Assembly (NCBI RefSeq): GCF_013426915.1
Contig: NZ_AP023180.1
Span: forward strand, 2,294,001-2,358,000
DNA: 64,000 nucleotides
Source: Paraburkholderia sp. PGU19
GTDB taxonomy: Bacteria; Pseudomonadota; Gammaproteobacteria; Burkholderiales; Burkholderiaceae
Direction: 5' to 3'
The position numbers and the translations under genes were made by a program. Numbering within the stretch: position 1 is the first letter of the stretch; every line of letters begins with the position of its first letter. Under the pieces are notes generated by a model. It saw only the letters and a list, made by a program, of their open reading frames with translations, did not search any database and was not told the DNA's origin. This document shows, in pieces, positions 1 to 8,701 of the stretch.

Positions 1-920
1 CGGGCGGCGAGATCTGGCTCGACGGGCAGTTGCTCAACAACGTGCCGCCGCACAAGCGCAACATCGGCATGGTGTTTCAGAACTACGCGCTGTTTCCGCA
101 CCTGACGGTCGAGCAGAACGTTGCGTATCCGTTGACGGTGCGCAAGCTTCCCGCCGACGAACGCGCGCACAAGGTCAACAACGCGCTGAAAATGGTGCGC
201 ATGGAAGGCTTTGCGAAGCGTTATCCGGCGCAACTGTCGGGCGGTCAGCAGCAGCGCATCGCGCTGGCGCGCGCGCTCGTGTTCGAACCCAAGCTCGTGC
301 TGATGGACGAGCCGCTCGGCGCGCTCGACAAACAGTTGCGCGAGCACATGCAATACGAACTCAAATCGCTGCACGAAAAGCTCGGCGTTACCTTCGTCTA
401 CGTGACGCACGATCAGGGCGAAGCGCTGACCATGTCCGACCGCGTCGCCGTGTTCGACAAGGGCATCGTCCAGCAGCTCGATACCGTCAATAGTCTCTAT
501 GAGGCGCCGTGCAACGAGTTCGTCGCGAACTTCATCGGCGATAGTAACCGGCTGCGCGGCACGATCGCGAATGTCGACGGCGACTACTGCGAGTTTCACC
601 TGATCGACGGCACGCGTCTGGTCGGGCGGAATATCGGTGGCGCGCAAGCGGGCGCGCAAGGCGTCGCGTGTATCCGGCCGGAGCGCATGAAGCTCGCGCC
701 CGGCGCAGTGAGCGGAACGAAGCCGGGCGCGAATGCGGTGGCGGGCGAAGCGCGCGGGCTCATTTATTTCGGCGATCACGTGCGCATGCGCTGTGGTTTG
801 CCGCAACAGGACGAGTGCTTCGTGAAGGTGCCGCTCGGCACGGAAGCACTCGACGGTTTCGCGCCGGGCGCGCCCGTCGCGCTCGAATTCGCGCCGGAGC
901 ATCTGCGCGTGTTCGCGTGA
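1..920 (+). CDS. Polyamine-type ABC importer, ATP-binding subunit (5' end outside window)
   Basis: This is the ATPase of a PotA-like importer, powering uptake together with the three genes downstream. The reading frame is open from the window edge (Gly-Gly-Glu-Ile-Trp read from base 3), so the start and the Walker A loop lie upstream and the gene is partial. Visible are the Q-loop (GMVFQNYALFPHLTV, about 66-110), the signature LSGGQQQR (about 234-257), Walker B LVLMDEP and the H-loop VTHDQ. A C-terminal extension of about 130 residues fits a TOBE domain. The solute-binding gene starts 58 bases after the stop and probably shares the operon. The transported substrate cannot be proved from sequence; spermidine, putrescine or a related cation is inferred from the family. 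Confidence 0.9.
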   Translation, partial: GGEIWLDGQLLNNVPPHKRNIGMVFQNYALFPHLTVEQNVAYPLTVRKLPADERAHKVNNALKMVRMEGFAKRYPAQLSGGQQQRIALARALVFEPKLVLMDEPLGALDKQLREHMQYELKSLHEKLGVTFVYVTHDQGEALTMSDRVAVFDKGIVQQLDTVNSLYEAPCNEFVANFIGDSNRLRGTIANVDGDYCEFHLIDGTRLVGRNIGGAQAGAQGVACIRPERMKLAPGAVSGTKPGANAVAGEARGLIYFGDHVRMRCGLPQQDECFVKVPLGTEALDGFAPGAPVALEFAPEHLRVFA

Positions 921-978
921 GTAGAAACACAACAACGTCCACGTCGTAAGCAGTTCATCACACCAAAGAGGAACCATC

Positions 979-2031
979 ATGAAGAAGATCGTGCAATCGC
1001 GCTGTGCCGTGGCTGTCGGCGCTGTCCTGATCGCGCTCGGCGCCGTAGCTCAGGCGAACGCGGCGGAACTGACGGTCGTGAACTTCGGCGGCGCGAATGG
1101 CGACGCGCAGAAGGCCGCATTCAACCAGCCGTTCGAGGCGCAAAGCGGCTCGAAAGTGACGGCTGTCGAATACAACGGCGAGCAGGCCAAAGTGAAGGCG
1201 ATGGTCGAAGCCAAGCATGTGAACTGGGATGTCGTCGAAGTCGAATCGGGCGACCTCGGGCGCGGCTGCGACGAAGGCCTGTACGAAAAGCTCGACTGGT
1301 CGAAGCTCGGCAAGAAGTCGGATCTGATTCCCGAAGCGCCGCAAACGTGCGGCGTCGGCATCTTCGTGTGGTCGACGGCGATGGCGTACAACGCCGACAA
1401 GCTGAAGACGGCGCCGGCGAGCTGGGCCGATTTCTGGGACACGAAGAAATTCCCGGGCAAGCGCGGCATGCGCAAGGGCGCGCGCTACAACCTGGAATTC
1501 GCGCTGATGGCCGACGGCGTCGCGCCGAAGGACGTCTACAAGGTTCTGGGTACGAAAGAAGGCCAGGACCGCGCATTCAAGAAGCTCGACGAGCTGAAGC
1601 CGAATATCCAGTGGTGGGAAGCGGGCGCACAGCCGCCGCAATTCCTCGTCGCGGGCGACGTGGTGATGTCGACGGCATATAACGGCCGTATCGATGCCGC
1701 GCAGAAGGAAGGCAAGAACCTGAAGGTGGTGTGGAACGGCAGCATCTACGACCTGGACTACTGGGCGATGCCGAAGGGCACGCCGAACAAGGCGCTGGCC
1801 GAGAAGTACATCGCGTACACGATCTCGTCGAAGCCGCAGCAGGAATACGCGAAGCACATCGCGTATGGCCCGGTGAACGAATCGGCGATCAAGTCGCTCG
1901 ACGCGAAGACACTTTCCAATCTGCCGAACTCGCCCGCCAACGGCAAGAACGCGGTGCTGCAGAACCTGACGTTCTGGACCGATCACGGTGATGAGCTGGA
2001 GCAGCGCTTCTCGTCGTGGGCGTCGAAGTAA
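979..2031 (+). CDS. ABC importer periplasmic solute-binding protein (PotD/PotF type)
   Basis: This 350-residue protein should bind the substrate in the periplasm and hand it to the two permeases. It has a Sec signal peptide (charged start MKKIVQSR, hydrophobic core, likely cleavage after ANA at residue 28). The mature part begins ELTVVNFGGANG, typical of family-1 spermidine/putrescine binding proteins. The start is supported by an AAGAGG ribosome site about 10 bases upstream. It sits between the ATPase and permease genes, an A-D-B-C order. Which ligand it binds is not decided by the residues I can read. Confidence 0.9.
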   Translation: MKKIVQSRCAVAVGAVLIALGAVAQANAAELTVVNFGGANGDAQKAAFNQPFEAQSGSKVTAVEYNGEQAKVKAMVEAKHVNWDVVEVESGDLGRGCDEGLYEKLDWSKLGKKSDLIPEAPQTCGVGIFVWSTAMAYNADKLKTAPASWADFWDTKKFPGKRGMRKGARYNLEFALMADGVAPKDVYKVLGTKEGQDRAFKKLDELKPNIQWWEAGAQPPQFLVAGDVVMSTAYNGRIDAAQKEGKNLKVVWNGSIYDLDYWAMPKGTPNKALAEKYIAYTISSKPQQEYAKHIAYGPVNESAIKSLDAKTLSNLPNSPANGKNAVLQNLTFWTDHGDELEQRFSSWASK

Positions 2032-2111
2032 GTCTGAGGTGAATGCGATGCGGCATCCGCACAGGGAAGCCGCATCGCTGTAGCAAAGCTGCATTGACGC
2101 AGGAGAAACCC

Positions 2112-3383
2112 GTGACGACGATCACGATCGCCGCCGACCCGGCCCCCGAGTCGACCAATAAACTCAAGCGCGAGCTGAAGGCCGCCGAAGCGAAGAAGCG
2201 CGCGATGGCGCTGCTGCTGATCGCTCCGCTCGCGATTTTTCTGCTGCTGATCTTCGTGGTGCCGATCGGCGCGTTGTTGACGCGCGCGGTGCAGAACCCG
2301 GAGATCGCGACGGCGCTGCCGCACACGGTGACGGCATTGCGCGACTGGGATCGCAAGTCCGCGCCGGCAGACGCTGCCTATGCCGCGCTCGCCACCGATC
2401 TCACCGCCGTCGCCGACGGCGAAGCAATGGGCGCGCTCGCACGGCGCCTGAATACGGAGATTCCTGGCTATCGTTCGCTCGTCGCGAAGACGGCGCGCGC
2501 GATGCCGCTGAACGACGACGCGGGCCACGCACTGCCGCCCGCTCAGGTGAAGGCAAAGATTCTCGAACTCGACGAACGTTGGGGCGATGCGAAATACTGG
2601 CAGGCGATTGCTAAAAACGGCAGCACGATTTCGCCGTTCTATCTGCTCGCCTCGCTCGATCACAAGCAGGACGCGTTTGGCCACATCATTCCGACCGACC
2701 CCGAGCAGCAGATCTATCTCGCCGTGTTCAGCCGCACGTTCGTGATCGGTTTCGCGGTGACGGTGTTCGCGCTGCTGCTCGGTTATCCGCTCGCGTACTG
2801 GATTTCGACGCTCAACGAACGGCGCGCGAATCTCGTGATGATCCTCGTGCTGATTCCGTTCTGGACGTCGATCCTCGTGCGCGTCGCCGCGTGGATCGTG
2901 ATTTTGCAGAGCGAAGGGCTCGTCAACAAGGCGTTGATCGGCTCGGGGCTGATACATGATCCGCTGGCGTTGCTGTTCAATCGCGTCGGCGTCTATATCT
3001 CGATGACGCACATTCTGCTGCCGTTCATGATCCTGCCGCTCTACAGCGTGATGAAGTCGATTCCGCCGACCTATCAGCGCGCGGCGATTTCGCTCGGCTC
3101 GCATCCGTTCGCAGCGTTCTGGCGCGTGTATGTGCCGCAGACGTATCCGGGCATCGGCGCGGGCGCGCTGCTCGTGTTCATTCTCGCGATCGGCTACTAC
3201 ATCACCCCAGCGCTGCTCGGCGGACCGAACGATCAGATGGTCAGCTACTACGTTGCGTACTTCACCAACGTGACGATCAACTGGGGCATGGCGTGCGCGC
3301 TCGGCGGGCTGCTGCTCGCGGCGACGCTCGTGCTGTATGTGATCTACGGACGCTTTACGCGTTCGAACGTGAGCCTTGGTTGA
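2112..3383 (+). CDS. ABC importer permease, PotB type
   Basis: This inner-membrane permease has 423 residues when started at the GTG at 2112, which has an AGGAGA ribosome site just upstream. The frame stays open back to 2043, but that earlier start has no site. A first membrane segment (about residues 32-58) is followed by an unusually long periplasmic stretch of about 140 residues. Five more membrane segments follow, with the EAA-type coupling loop RAAISLGSHPFAAFWRVY. The long insertion after the first helix is seen in some PotB/PotH relatives. It pairs with the next permease to form the membrane channel. Confidence 0.88.
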   Translation: MTTITIAADPAPESTNKLKRELKAAEAKKRAMALLLIAPLAIFLLLIFVVPIGALLTRAVQNPEIATALPHTVTALRDWDRKSAPADAAYAALATDLTAVADGEAMGALARRLNTEIPGYRSLVAKTARAMPLNDDAGHALPPAQVKAKILELDERWGDAKYWQAIAKNGSTISPFYLLASLDHKQDAFGHIIPTDPEQQIYLAVFSRTFVIGFAVTVFALLLGYPLAYWISTLNERRANLVMILVLIPFWTSILVRVAAWIVILQSEGLVNKALIGSGLIHDPLALLFNRVGVYISMTHILLPFMILPLYSVMKSIPPTYQRAAISLGSHPFAAFWRVYVPQTYPGIGAGALLVFILAIGYYITPALLGGPNDQMVSYYVAYFTNVTINWGMACALGGLLLAATLVLYVIYGRFTRSNVSLG

Positions 3384-3394
3384 GGAGCGACGCG

Positions 3395-4234
3395 ATGAAA
3401 TTTGCCAAACCGATGTTCGCGCCGCATACGTCGATAGTCGAGCGCGTGTGGTATTTCACGTTGCGCGGGCTTGCCGTGCTGACGCTGCTGTATCTGATTC
3501 TGCCCGTGCTCGCGATCGTGCCGCTGTCGTTTTCGTCGAGTACGTTTCTCGTCTATCCGATTCCGGGCTGGTCGCTGCGCTGGTATCAGAACCTGATCGC
3601 CTCCGACGAATGGCGCATGGCCGCGAAGAACAGCTTTATCGTCGCGCCGTCGGCGACCGTGCTGGCGACGGTGCTCGGCACGCTCGCGGCGATCGGTCTG
3701 ACGAAGGCGAACTTCCAGGGCAAGGCGCTGTTGATGGCGATCCTCATCTCGCCGATGATCGTGCCTGTGGTCGTGGTTGGCGTTGGCATGTATCTGTTTT
3801 TTGCGCCGCTCGGACTGGCCAATACGTATATTGGCTTGATCATGGCGCATGCGTCGCTGGGCGTGCCGTTCGTCGTGACGACGGTGGCGGCTACCTTGCA
3901 GGGCTTCAACTACAACCTCGTGCGGGCAAGCCTGTCGCTTGGAGCGAACCCGGTGAAGACGTTTTTCAGTATCACGCTGCCGGTGATCGCGCCGGGCGTG
4001 ATTTCAGGCGCGCTGTTCGCGTTCGCGACGTCGTTCGACGAAGTGGTCGTCACGCTGTTTCTCGCAGGCGCCGATCAGACGACGTTGCCGCGGCAGATGT
4101 TCACAGGCATTCGCGAGAACATCAGCCCGACCATTGCCGCGCTGGCGACAATTCTTATCGTGTTTTCGACTTGCCTGCTGCTCGCGCTCGAATGGCTGCG
4201 TGGAAGGAATGCGGCGCGGGCGGTGGCGGCGTGA
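3395..4234 (+). CDS. ABC importer permease, PotC type
   Basis: This is the second permease of the importer, 279 residues with about six membrane segments. The coupling loop reads RASLSLGANPVKTFFSITLP. The start is the ATG at 3395, with GAGGAGCG directly ahead and only 11 bases after the previous stop; a longer open frame begins at 3293 but overlaps the preceding gene without a ribosome site. It ends the transporter operon. The product acts in the inner membrane as a heterodimer with the PotB-type subunit. Confidence 0.9.
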   Translation: MKFAKPMFAPHTSIVERVWYFTLRGLAVLTLLYLILPVLAIVPLSFSSSTFLVYPIPGWSLRWYQNLIASDEWRMAAKNSFIVAPSATVLATVLGTLAAIGLTKANFQGKALLMAILISPMIVPVVVVGVGMYLFFAPLGLANTYIGLIMAHASLGVPFVVTTVAATLQGFNYNLVRASLSLGANPVKTFFSITLPVIAPGVISGALFAFATSFDEVVVTLFLAGADQTTLPRQMFTGIRENISPTIAALATILIVFSTCLLLALEWLRGRNAARAVAA

Positions 4235-4346
4235 GCCGCATGACATTCTACGACCGATCAAGGCTGTGACAAAGGTTGACAACTCACGTCGCCCACTGCG
4301 TTAAAACTACAGCCCTTATCACTCCCAGTGGAAACCTGAGAAAACT

Positions 4347-4598
4347 ATGGAACACGGAATCATCGCCTGGCTGATCATCGGCTGCATCGCGGGCTGGCTC
4401 GCTAGCGTGCTGGTGTCGGGCAGCGGCTATGGCGTCCTCCTCGATATCGTCGTCGGCATTGTGGGCGCGTTTATCGGCGGGTGGCTGTCGGGCGTGCTGC
4501 ATATCTCGCTTGGCAGCGGATGGATCGGTTCGACGATCACGGCGTTCATCGGCGCTGTGATCCTGCTGTTCGTCATCCGGCTTTTCCGGCGCGGCTGA
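4347..4598 (+). CDS. GlsB/YeaQ/YmgE-type small membrane protein
   Basis: This 83-residue protein is almost entirely hydrophobic, with three Gly-rich membrane segments (GIIAWLIIGCIAGWLAS, DIVVGIVGAFIGGWLSG, STITAFIGAVILLFVIRL). It is a good match to the transglycosylase-associated/GlsB family. Members are small inner-membrane proteins often induced by stress; their biochemical role is not settled. A TTGACA hexamer at 4276-4281 may be its -35 element, suggesting its own promoter rather than read-through from the importer. Its terminator has been split by the IS4 element just downstream. Confidence 0.85.
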   Translation: MEHGIIAWLIIGCIAGWLASVLVSGSGYGVLLDIVVGIVGAFIGGWLSGVLHISLGSGWIGSTITAFIGAVILLFVIRLFRRG

Positions 4599-4623
4599 TC
4601 TGGATCGACGCGCAAAAAACAAA

Positions 4624-4637
4624 CCCGGCTCCGGCCG
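4624..4637. terminator. Left half of an intrinsic terminator split by IS4
   Basis: The bases up to 4637 and those from 6069 onward rejoin into a perfect 9-base stem AAACCCGGC / GCCGGGTTT with loop TCCG, followed by TTTTT. The stem has A-rich and T-rich flanks, so it could serve both the GlsB-type gene and the converging efflux operon. Confidence 0.75.
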
Positions 4638-6068
4638 TAATGCCGTTCAGTTAATGTCCTTGTTGAGGTATCGAACGGTGTAACGTTTAGGGCGGGATTT
4701 GACGACCCGGTCGCATGCGCGGCCGGGTCGTTTGTCATTGGGAAGAGACTTGAGCCGTTCGCGCAGACGCTGAAGGCATGAGGGCAATTTTGCATAGGCC
4801 GGCGTGAGGGCAGCCCACATCATTTCGTGCTGGATCGTATGGAGGGCTCGCACGAAGCTGATATCGGTGGGCGCGAGTTTCGCTTCCCATGCGGCGCAGG
4901 CGATCTCACGGCGAATCAGGTTGTAGGCGATCAGCGCGCCCCATATCTCCTGATACACACCTTCGACGGTGCGGCTGCGCAAGGTCAACTCCGAACCCAG
5001 CATCGATTGCTTGAGTTCCCCGTAACTGGTTTCGATCTGCCAGCGGCGCTCGTAGCAGGCAACGATATCGGCAGGTTTGAAGCGTCGGCGATCCCCCAGC
5101 GAAGTCAGCAGCACGCGTTCGCGTCCGCGCGCGTCGATGGTCCGGATCGCCCGCGCATTCCAGAATTCGGGCAAAGTCGGACACTTCTTGCGTGCCTGCT
5201 GCGAGACGCGCATGCGCACCGTCGCATCGTCAGCGGTACCGGAGATCACTTCCCAGCGGGTATTCGCTTTGGCTGGAATCAGGAAGTGGCGATTGCGCGC
5301 GTTCATCGTCAGGCCACACAGGATTTCTGCAGCCAGAAAACCCTTGTCGAACACCGTCAGCGAGTCTTCCGGGATCTGCGGCAGCAGGCTTTTGGCGTAC
5401 ACCATTTCGTTGGTGTCGTAGCGACCGAAATTGATATCGGCGACCAGATGTGTCGGAATCGCGGTGAGCGTCACCGCGCGCACCTGCGGATAACTGGCAA
5501 CCTTGCCACTGGCATAACCCTGCGCGCCAAAGTGCTCACGGTTGGCCGGGCTGTCGGGCGTGCGCAGCGTGGTGCCGTCCATCGCCCACAGACTCAACCC
5601 CTTGAACGCATGGTGAGCCGCGTCCTGAGTCGTCCACGCCCGTGCTGTCTGCTCAAACAGCCACGCCATCGGTGCCTCGCCGATGCGTTGGCGTGCCTGC
5701 GCCGCCGCGCTCTTGCTGACAAACGGCGCGGCCTCGTTGGGCAAGGCCAGATCGAGACCGTCGAGCACCTCGCTGATCGACCAGTGACGGTACATTGCCA
5801 GTGCGATCACCAGCCAGACCACCTGCTCAGCAGGCAAGCGCCGGCGCCGGATACTCGCTGCGCCCGTCGCCTGCACCGCGCGCTCGATCCACTCGTAGGG
5901 CAGATGCTCAGCCAGCCGGCTCAGGTCGGCCGGCTGTTGCGCTTCGAGCAGGAAGGTCAGGTGACTGGAGAGCATCGCGCCGAAAAGTTAACAGCTCGGC
6001 GCCTCGTTTACAACACCTTCCCGCATCAAAAGCAAAAATGCCGTTCAGTGCTTAACTGAACGGCATTA
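4638..6068. mobile_element. IS4-family insertion sequence, complete
   Basis: The element is 1431 bases long and bounded by 17-base perfect inverted repeats (TAATGCCGTTCAGTTAA at the left, its complement at the right). It is flanked by a 12-base direct repeat CGGCTCCGGCCG (4626-4637 and 6069-6080), the target duplication expected for the IS4 group. It carries one intact transposase gene on the minus strand. The perfect ends, intact gene and perfect target repeat suggest a recent, possibly still mobile copy. Confidence 0.93.
4647..5975 (-). CDS. IS4-family transposase
   Basis: This 442-residue DDE transposase cuts and pastes the surrounding element. The catalytic acids are Asp133 (AMDGTTL), Asp210 (VFDKGF) and Glu315. 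The last sits in a complete Y-x2-R-x3-E-x6-K signature (Tyr308, Arg311, Glu315, Lys322), which defines the IS4 family. The N-terminal 100 residues resemble the IS4 N-terminal domain (RRRRLPAEQVVWLVIALAMY). The gene fills nearly the whole element and its stop lies just inside the left inverted repeat. No frameshift or stop interrupts it. Confidence 0.95.
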   Translation of the reverse strand: MLSSHLTFLLEAQQPADLSRLAEHLPYEWIERAVQATGAASIRRRRLPAEQVVWLVIALAMYRHWSISEVLDGLDLALPNEAAPFVSKSAAAQARQRIGEAPMAWLFEQTARAWTTQDAAHHAFKGLSLWAMDGTTLRTPDSPANREHFGAQGYASGKVASYPQVRAVTLTAIPTHLVADINFGRYDTNEMVYAKSLLPQIPEDSLTVFDKGFLAAEILCGLTMNARNRHFLIPAKANTRWEVISGTADDATVRMRVSQQARKKCPTLPEFWNARAIRTIDARGRERVLLTSLGDRRRFKPADIVACYERRWQIETSYGELKQSMLGSELTLRSRTVEGVYQEIWGALIAYNLIRREIACAAWEAKLAPTDISFVRALHTIQHEMMWAALTPAYAKLPSCLQRLRERLKSLPNDKRPGRACDRVVKSRPKRYTVRYLNKDIN

Positions 6069-6087
6069 CGGCTCCGGCCGGGTTTTT
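6069..6087. terminator. Right half of the terminator split by IS4
   Basis: This half carries the second copy of the 12-base target repeat (6069-6080) and the T-run GGGTTTTTC. Each copy keeps the core CCGGCTCCGGCCGG-like region, so a shorter hairpin may still form here, but the full 9-base stem is gone. Confidence 0.7.
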
Positions 6088-6098
6088 CATCTCTGCGC

Positions 6099-7553
6099 CT
6101 AACGCTTCGCCGTCTGATCGGCCGACGCCCCCGGCGTCATCCCACCCAGCGCCTGAAACAGCGCCGCCGTATCCGCGAGACGATCGGCCTGTGCGCGCGT
6201 CCTGTCGAGCGCGGTCTGCAACGCCTGGCGCTGCGTATCGATCAGGCTGAACTGACTCACACCGCCCGCCGCATACTGTGCCTGCGCGATCGTCACGCTC
6301 GCTTGCGCTTCCGACGCCGCGTCATCGCGCGCCTGCAATTCGCGCGCGTCGTCGTTCAAGGCATGCAACGTATCAGCGACCTGCTGCAGCGCCTGCAACA
6401 CTGTCTGCCGATACGACGCAAACGCTGCATCATAAGCCGCCTGCGCGGCGCGCTTCTTCGCGCGCAGTTCGCCGCCGTGAAAGATCGGCTGCGTCAGATT
6501 CAGGCCGAGGTTCCACACGTTCAGGCTGCTGACGACATCTTCGATGCGCGTGCGCTCCGAGCCGATCCCCGCAGACACCACAAACTGCGGATACAGATTC
6601 GCCGTCGCCACGCCGACATTCGCGCTAGCCTGATGCAAGAGCGCCTCCGATGCGCGGATGTCGGGCCGCTCGCGCGCAAGTGTCGACGGCAGCGTGACGG
6701 GCACGGTGTCGGGCAGATGCAGCGCATCGAGCGTGATGTCGTCGAAATCCGTTTGCGACGGCGCGACGCCGAGCAAAATCGCGAGCAGATGATCGGCTTG
6801 CGCGCGTTGCGTCGTCAGCGGCGGAATCTGCGCGCGCGTCTGCGCGAGCAGCGTGCGCTGCGTTCGCACATCGAGTTGCGCGACGCCGCCCGCCGCGTAG
6901 CGTCCTTCGACGATCGTCAGTTGATGCGCCTGCGCATCCGCGAGTTGCTGCGTCAGCCCGAGCTGTTGTTGCAGCGACGCGCGCCGGATCGCCGCCGACA
7001 CGACATTGCCCGCCAGCGAAAGGCGCGCGGCATCGAGTTCGTACGTCTGGTAATCGACTTGCGCGAGCAGCGCTTCGAGCGCGCGCCGGTTGCCGCCGAA
7101 GATATCGAGCGCATACGACACGCTCACCGACGCATTGAACAGCGTGAACGGCCCGGGGTTCGGCACGTTCGGAATGCCGAACGCAGCGGGATTCACCTTT
7201 TGCCGCGTGCCGGACAGCTTCGCATCGATAGCGGGGAACTCGGTCGCGCCTGCTTGCGCGATGTAGTTCTCGCGCGCCTCGACGAGTTTCGCGCGCGCTT
7301 CGTCGAGTGTCGGGCTGTGTTGCAGCGCCGTGTCGACGAGACGATTCAGCGCGTCGGAGTGAAACTGCGTCCACCATGCGGGCAGCGCGCCGTTTGCGGC
7401 AACGAGCGTTTGCGTGACACCTGCCGCTTGCGTCGCGGCGGGCAGCGCTTCGCGCGTGTAGGACTGCGCGTCGGGCGCGGCAGGCGCATGGAAGTCGGGG
7501 CCGACCGCGCAGCCGCACAGCGCGAGCGCGGACAACAGCACGTAGTGTTTCAT
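6099..7553 (-). CDS. Outer-membrane efflux lipoprotein (NodT/TolC type)
   Basis: This 484-residue outer-membrane factor would form the exit duct for the efflux system encoded upstream. It starts at the ATG at 7553 with a lipoprotein signal (Cys15 in LCGC, then AVGPDFHAP, typical of NodT members). Two similar halves are rich in alpha-helical repeats (LVEARENYIAQAG..., SEAQASVTIAQAQYAAGGVSQ). The stop of the permease gene lies 12 bases upstream, so it is the last gene of the operon. A longer open frame to 7649 overlaps the permease and lacks a signal sequence. Confidence 0.9.
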   Translation of the reverse strand: MKHYVLLSALALCGCAVGPDFHAPAAPDAQSYTREALPAATQAAGVTQTLVAANGALPAWWTQFHSDALNRLVDTALQHSPTLDEARAKLVEARENYIAQAGATEFPAIDAKLSGTRQKVNPAAFGIPNVPNPGPFTLFNASVSVSYALDIFGGNRRALEALLAQVDYQTYELDAARLSLAGNVVSAAIRRASLQQQLGLTQQLADAQAHQLTIVEGRYAAGGVAQLDVRTQRTLLAQTRAQIPPLTTQRAQADHLLAILLGVAPSQTDFDDITLDALHLPDTVPVTLPSTLARERPDIRASEALLHQASANVGVATANLYPQFVVSAGIGSERTRIEDVVSSLNVWNLGLNLTQPIFHGGELRAKKRAAQAAYDAAFASYRQTVLQALQQVADTLHALNDDARELQARDDAASEAQASVTIAQAQYAAGGVSQFSLIDTQRQALQTALDRTRAQADRLADTAALFQALGGMTPGASADQTAKR

Positions 7554-7564
7554 CGTCGAGCCTC

Positions 7565-8701
7565 CTAATCCAGCGTGCGCCGATAGAAGCGCACGGCAAT
7601 GGCCATCACGACGGCGGTGAAGATCGCGACGGGCCACACCGACGGCCACAGTTCAACCCAGCCATTGCCTTTGAGCAGAATGCCGCGCACGAGCCGGTTG
7701 AAGTACGTGAGCGGCAGCAGATTGCCGATCCATTGCGCCCACACGGGCATGCCCGCGAACGGAAACATGAAGCCCGACAGCAGCAGGCTCGGCAGAAAGT
7801 AGAAGATTGTGAGCTGCATCGCCTGCAACTGGTTCTGCGCAATCGACGACAACGTAATGCCGACCGTCAGGTTCGCCGCGATGAACAGCAGCGCGGCGAC
7901 ATACAGCGCGATCAGACTGCCGACGAACGGCACATGGAAGACATAGCGCGCCGCCGTCAGAATGATCGACGACTGCACGAGCCCGATTGCGATGTACGGC
8001 ACCAGCTTGCCCGCGATCACCTCGATCGGGAGCACGGGCGTCGCGAGCAGGTTTTCCATCGTGCCGCGCTCGCGTTCGCGGGTCATCGCGAGGCCTGTCA
8101 TCATGACCATCGTCAGCGTGAGGATCGTGCCCATCAGGCCCGGCACGACGTTGTACTGCGTAACGCCCTCGGGGTTGTACAGCTTGTGGATCTGCACGTC
8201 GAACGCGGCGGGCGCGCCGTTCAGATGCGCGAGTGGCCCGGTGATGTCCTTGTCCGCGACCGACTGCACGAGGCCGGGCAGCGCGGCGAGCGGCGCCTGT
8301 GTCGCGGTTGGATCGGTGGCGTCTGCTTCGACGAGCAGCGCCGGGCGTTCGCCGCGCAACAGCCGCCGCGAAAAATCGACGGGAATCGACACGACGAAGG
8401 TCACGTCGCCGCGCGCCAGCGCTTCGTGTGCCGCGGCGTCGTCGGGCAGCGTGTCGACGATATGAAAGTAGTCCGAGTTCTTCATCGCGGCGACGAAGCT
8501 GCGCGAGAACTGACTCGACTCGCTGATGACGACGGCCGTGCGCAGATGCTTCGGGTCGGTATTGATCGCGAAGCCGAACAGCGCGAGCTGAACAATCGGC
8601 AGGCCGACGATCATGCCGAACGTGATGCGGTCGCGCCGCAACTGGATGAACTCCTTGAGGACGATGCCCCACCAGCGCGTCACGGAGAATAGACGGTTCA
8701 C
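7565..8701 (-). CDS. ABC-2 type exporter permease
   Basis: This 378-residue permease has one N-terminal membrane segment (about residues 25-45), a large extracytoplasmic domain of about 150 residues, then five C-terminal membrane segments. That is the layout of YbhR/DrrB-like ABC-2 exporters. The start is a GTG at 8701 that overlaps the ATPase stop in a GTGA arrangement, so translation is probably coupled. With the adaptor and outer-membrane factor it should build a tripartite exporter for drugs or other hydrophobic compounds; the substrate is unknown. Confidence 0.9.
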   Translation of the reverse strand: MNRLFSVTRWWGIVLKEFIQLRRDRITFGMIVGLPIVQLALFGFAINTDPKHLRTAVVISESSQFSRSFVAAMKNSDYFHIVDTLPDDAAAHEALARGDVTFVVSIPVDFSRRLLRGERPALLVEADATDPTATQAPLAALPGLVQSVADKDITGPLAHLNGAPAAFDVQIHKLYNPEGVTQYNVVPGLMGTILTLTMVMMTGLAMTRERERGTMENLLATPVLPIEVIAGKLVPYIAIGLVQSSIILTAARYVFHVPFVGSLIALYVAALLFIAANLTVGITLSSIAQNQLQAMQLTIFYFLPSLLLSGFMFPFAGMPVWAQWIGNLLPLTYFNRLVRGILLKGNGWVELWPSVWPVAIFTAVVMAIAVRFYRRTLD

